NCBI GenBank assembly: GCA_944327285.1
Contig: CALVHG010000002.1
Span: 1-64,000 of the forward strand
Direction of reading: 5' to 3'
DNA length: 64,000 nt
Source: an uncultured Desulfovibrio sp.
Lineage (GTDB): Bacteria > Desulfobacterota > Desulfovibrionia > Desulfovibrionales > Desulfovibrionaceae
Shown: positions 61,602 to 64,000 of the stretch, in pieces
Position numbering within the stretch: the stretch's first letter is position 1
How the letters are laid out: every line of letters starts with the position of its first letter
The notes under the pieces: generated by a model
What the model saw: the letters and a program-made list of their open reading frames with translations, nothing else
What the model was told of the DNA's origin: nothing
Databases searched by the model: none
Position numbers and translations under genes: made by a program

Positions 61602-62362
61602 TCCAGCGTCCTTTCTGTCAGGTGTTCCAGAAGATCGCCCTTTTTGACGGCCCTTGCCTGCTCCGGCCCGCATTCGCCGCAGGAGCGCAGTTGCAGGCGG
61701 ATGGCGTTGTCCGTCACTTCGGCGGAAACATCCTGAATATTGCCCAGATGGCGATAGTCCAGACCGTCTGCAATGCGCAGCAGGGCCGCCGCCTTGCAGA
61801 TGGCGTCGCGCTTCTTGCCGGAAAGATCCGCAAAGCGTTTGTGCTTCTGGGAAGGCCACGCCTTGCGATGATAGCGGGCCAAAAGCGCTACCAGCGGCCG
61901 ATCCTTATCCGCAATGCCCAGCGTCGTGTCCGTCTCAATGCGGCGCATGCTGATCTTGTGGTGCTTTCTGCGACCTTCGGCAAAGCCTATATCATGCAGG
62001 AGCGCCGCCAGATGCAGGCGACGACGCCATTTCTTGCCGAGTCCGTGCAGCTCCGCCAGCTCGTCAAACAGGCGATCCGCCAGAAAGGCCACATGGCGGC
62101 CGTGTTCCAGCGAGGCGTCCTGTTCGGGGCCGGAAGCGGGCGCCGCGATTTCTGTGGCCTGCGCTACCTTTTGCTCGTTTTTCTCGGCCGCCGCGGGGGC
62201 CGCTTCTTCCGTTTTGGGGAGCTCCTGCACTTCCGGCTCTTTCGGCGCGGGAGTCTCGGCAGACTGCGCCGGGGCTGCGTCCGGCGCCGGCGCGGCTGTC
62301 AGAGCCGCCGGAACACTGTCGGGAGACACGGTTTTCTTTCTTCTTCGATTGCTTGTGACCAT
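61580..62362 (-). CDS. HD-domain protein of the polyphosphate cluster
   Basis: The 260-residue protein has an Ala/Pro/Glu-rich, probably disordered N-terminus (to about 80). An HD-type domain follows, with SLEHGRHVAFLADRLFDEL, LHLAALLHDIGFAEG, HKISMRRI, LLARYHRKAWP and AALLRIADGLDYR. The sequence resembles the C-terminal HD part of Ppx/GppA proteins, so it may be a detached extra copy of that module. It overlaps ppx and is preceded by ppk. A phosphohydrolase role on a nucleotide or polyphosphate is probable. Confidence 0.78.
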   Translation of the reverse strand: MVTSNRRRKKTVSPDSVPAALTAAPAPDAAPAQSAETPAPKEPEVQELPKTEEAAPAAAEKNEQKVAQATEIAAPASGPEQDASLEHGRHVAFLADRLFDELAELHGLGKKWRRRLHLAALLHDIGFAEGRRKHHKISMRRIETDTTLGIADKDRPLVALLARYHRKAWPSQKHKRFADLSGKKRDAICKAAALLRIADGLDYRHLGNIQDVSAEVTDNAIRLQLRSCGECGPEQARAVKKGDLLEHLTERTLECTCREA

Positions 62363-62391
62363 GACACTGCTATCCTTATTATCTTGCCTGT

Positions 62392-62494
62392 TAGAGCTTT
62401 TTTCAGTTTAGAGCATTTTCAGCTTGAAATGCTTCGCATTGCAAACCATACGGCCTGTGCTGCCGCCTCGCGTTTCAGAATGGTAAACGCTCTA
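62392..62494 (+). repeat. Repeat A, shortened copy with doubled left end
   Basis: TAGAGCTTTTTTCAGTTTA is followed at 62409 by a second start TAGAGCATTTTCAGCTTG. The stem with GCGGAAAAA is missing (CGGCCTGT joined to GCTGCCGCC), and the copy ends GGTAAACGCTCTA. Confidence 0.8.
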
Positions 62495-62581
62495 GCCCAG
62501 TTGCATGTCTTCGTCCCCGTTTTTCCGGGGGACAAATGCGGCGAGAAAAGCGGCGGCGTCCCCGAACCGTTCCATTCTCCA

Positions 62582-62668
62582 GATAAAAGCGCGCTGGGGA
62601 AAGGATGGGGGGCTTGGGGGGAAGGAAAACCCTTCTCGCGCGAGCAGAAGGGTTTTCCTTCCCCCCAA
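62582..62668 (+). repeat. Repeat B, typical copy
   Basis: ATAAAAGCGCGCTGGGGAAAGG, GGGGGGAAGGAAAACCC, loop TTCTCGCGCGAGCAGAA, GGGTTTTCCTTCCCCCC. The extra A in one arm is matched by an extra T in the other. It ends 18 bp from the ppk stop. Confidence 0.85.
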
Positions 62669-62685
62669 AAGAAGCTGCACAGAAG

Positions 62686-64000
62686 CTAGACAGGGAGCCC
62701 CCGCATCATGACGGCCTGAGCGTTGACGGCCTCCTCGCCCTTGGCCGGGACGAGGCGTTCATAGGTGGCGTCGCTGCGCAGACGCCATGCCTGCACATTG
62801 TCCCGCAGGTGGCATTCGAGGACGCGGAAGAGCGTCGCCCGCAGCTGCGGGTCCGTAATCGGCGCCAGGACCTCAATGCGGCGGTCAAGGTTGCGGGGCA
62901 TGAGATCGGCGCTGCCTATGTAAAGAATGCCCTCCCCGCCCGCGTTGAACCAGTATATGCGGGAATGTTCGAGAAAGCGTCCCACAATGCTGGTCACTTC
63001 TATATTGTCGCTGATGCCGGGCAGGCCGGGACGCAGACAGCAGATGCCGCGCACCTGCAGACGAATGCGCACGCCGGCCATGGAGGCCCGGTACAGGGCC
63101 CGAATGATGAGTGGATCAACCAGCTGATTGCACTTGAAGATGATGGCCCCGTCGCCGTAGCGGCGCTGGCGTTCCTCTTCCCGCTGTATCAGCTCAATAA
63201 GGGGATTGCGCATGACCAGCGGGGAAACGAGCAGGCTGCGGTAGGTGTCGCGGCAGGCGTACCCCGTCATGACGTTGAACAGGTCCGTCACGTCGGCGCA
63301 GATATCGGGATTGGCGGTCAGCAGGCCGAGATCCGTGTATATTTTTGCGGTGGAGGCATTGTAGTTGCCGGTGCCGATATGGACGTAACGCCGGACAAGA
63401 TCACGTTCCCGGCGCACCACAAGACAGAGCTTGGCATGAATCTTCATGCCTACAAGTCCGTAAACGACGTTGACGCCTTCTTTTTCCAGCTCTTCGGCCC
63501 AGGTGATATTGCGCTCTTCGTCAAAGCGGGCCTTGAGCTCCACTACGGCCACAACCTGCTTGCCGCGTCGGCGGGCCTCAATCAGCGCCTTGACAATGGG
63601 CGAATCGTTGCCCACCCGGTACAGCGTCTGCTTGATGGCGATGACGTCCGGGTCCTCGGCGGCGCGGCGGATGAAGTCCAGAACGGAGATGAAATTGTCA
63701 TAGGGATGGAACAGCAGGATGTCCTGCGAGCGGATAGCCGCAAAAAAGTTGCCGTCGCTCAGGGCCGGATGCGTGCGCGCATAGAAGGGCGTCTCCTTGA
63801 GTTGCGGCTTGTCCACATTGTACAGGGTCATGAATTCGGGGAAGGCCATGGGCCCCTTGACCCGGTATATTTGGAAGGGCTGCAATCCCAGGCGGGAGGA
63901 AAGAAAGGCGATCAGGCTCTTGGGGGCGCGATGGGCAATTTCCAGGCGCACCACGTCGCCGAAGCGGCGTTGATCCACAAAATCCTTGACGGCCTCCAGC
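62686..64000 (-). CDS. ppk: Polyphosphate kinase 1 (C-terminal part; start beyond window)
   Basis: PPK1 makes inorganic polyphosphate from ATP. The visible 438 codons cover the catalytic half: DILLFHPYDNFISVLDFI, IAIKQTLYRVGNDSPIVKALI, VVAVVELKARFDEERNITWA, the phosphorylated His in GMKIHAKLCLV, and HIGTGNYNASTAKIYTDLGL. The second active-site His lies in GRFLEHSRIYWF, and SADLMPRNLDRRIEV follows. The frame stays open to the window edge. It is the first known gene of the ppk - HD - ppx group, separated from the HD gene by repeats A and B. Confidence 0.95.
   Translation of the reverse strand, partial: LEAVKDFVDQRRFGDVVRLEIAHRAPKSLIAFLSSRLGLQPFQIYRVKGPMAFPEFMTLYNVDKPQLKETPFYARTHPALSDGNFFAAIRSQDILLFHPYDNFISVLDFIRRAAEDPDVIAIKQTLYRVGNDSPIVKALIEARRRGKQVVAVVELKARFDEERNITWAEELEKEGVNVVYGLVGMKIHAKLCLVVRRERDLVRRYVHIGTGNYNASTAKIYTDLGLLTANPDICADVTDLFNVMTGYACRDTYRSLLVSPLVMRNPLIELIQREEERQRRYGDGAIIFKCNQLVDPLIIRALYRASMAGVRIRLQVRGICCLRPGLPGISDNIEVTSIVGRFLEHSRIYWFNAGGEGILYIGSADLMPRNLDRRIEVLAPITDPQLRATLFRVLECHLRDNVQAWRLRSDATYERLVPAKGEEAVNAQAVMMRGLPV

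Noticed and set aside
186..62668. Repeats B considered as a CRISPR-like or tandem array
   Set aside because: Copies are dispersed by kilobases, are in both orientations and have no unique spacers.

Overview
The window comes from a GC-rich sulfate-reducing bacterium of the Desulfovibrionaceae, probably near Desulfovibrio desulfuricans or D. piger. The main evidence is a superoxide reductase - rubredoxin - rubredoxin:oxygen oxidoreductase operon (37.5-39.5 kb) whose rubredoxin is the short 45-residue type. A SahR-like ArsR/methyltransferase regulator is coupled to ahcY, and several conserved proteins are of the Desulfovibrio kind. Gene density is that of a normal chromosome. I see no prophage, CRISPR array, rRNA operon or complete transposase.

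Layout: 0.4-9 kb is a translation/RNA-decay operon (DUF503, nrnA, truB, rpsO, pnp, a conserved unknown). It is interrupted between nrnA and truB by a three-gene cassette: a DUF533 membrane protein, a Tat-like secreted peptide with YTRPTR repeats, and an HprK-like kinase fused to a PqqD-like domain. From 9.3 to 15.6 kb, minus-strand genes encode a P-loop kinase, mltG, ruvX, trpS, a site-2 protease, a ThiS-like protein, a Gate-domain membrane protein and rnhA. From 16 to 19.3 kb, ahcY and sahR face a dciA-like gene across a probable SahR operator. Between 19.5 and 23.6 kb are flavin/Fe-S redox proteins, a CatA-type acetyltransferase and an OB-fold periplasmic protein. tRNA-Ser(GCU) and glnS diverge at 23.7-25.8 kb. 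Then come an unrecognised large lipoprotein, mutL, cobalamin genes cbiA and cbiC, sfsA, an aminotransferase, a phosphodiester glycosidase and the oxygen-defence operon. An AraC - hydrolase - SDR island and an AT-rich gene-free stretch cover 39.8-44.5 kb. A 1193-residue FAD/Fe-S dehydrogenase, a large membrane protein, YkgJ, hisI-hisG, a DEAD-box helicase, ribF and a polyphosphate cluster (ppk - HD - ppx/HD, minus strand) complete the window.

The most unusual feature lies between the genes. Three families of structured repeats recur through the window. Repeat A (about 147 bp, four successive stem-loops, ends TAGAGC...GCTCTA, about 24 full, partial or stub copies) often begins exactly at a gene's stop codon, so that its first three bases are the TAG or TAA; I count eleven such stop codons. 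Repeat B (about 90 bp, one very long hairpin, 11 copies) lies close to gene ends, and three copies carry an extra nested insertion. Element C has 13-bp terminal inverted repeats beginning GGCCTGTTA and carries a B copy inside it. It occurs twice, in opposite orientation, near the two ends of the window. A and C look like non-autonomous mobile elements; for A the pattern suggests insertion at TA dinucleotides.

Start codons were chosen from ribosome-binding sites and family lengths. Functions are assigned by recognising motifs by eye, with no database search. The last gene (ppk) is cut by the window edge.
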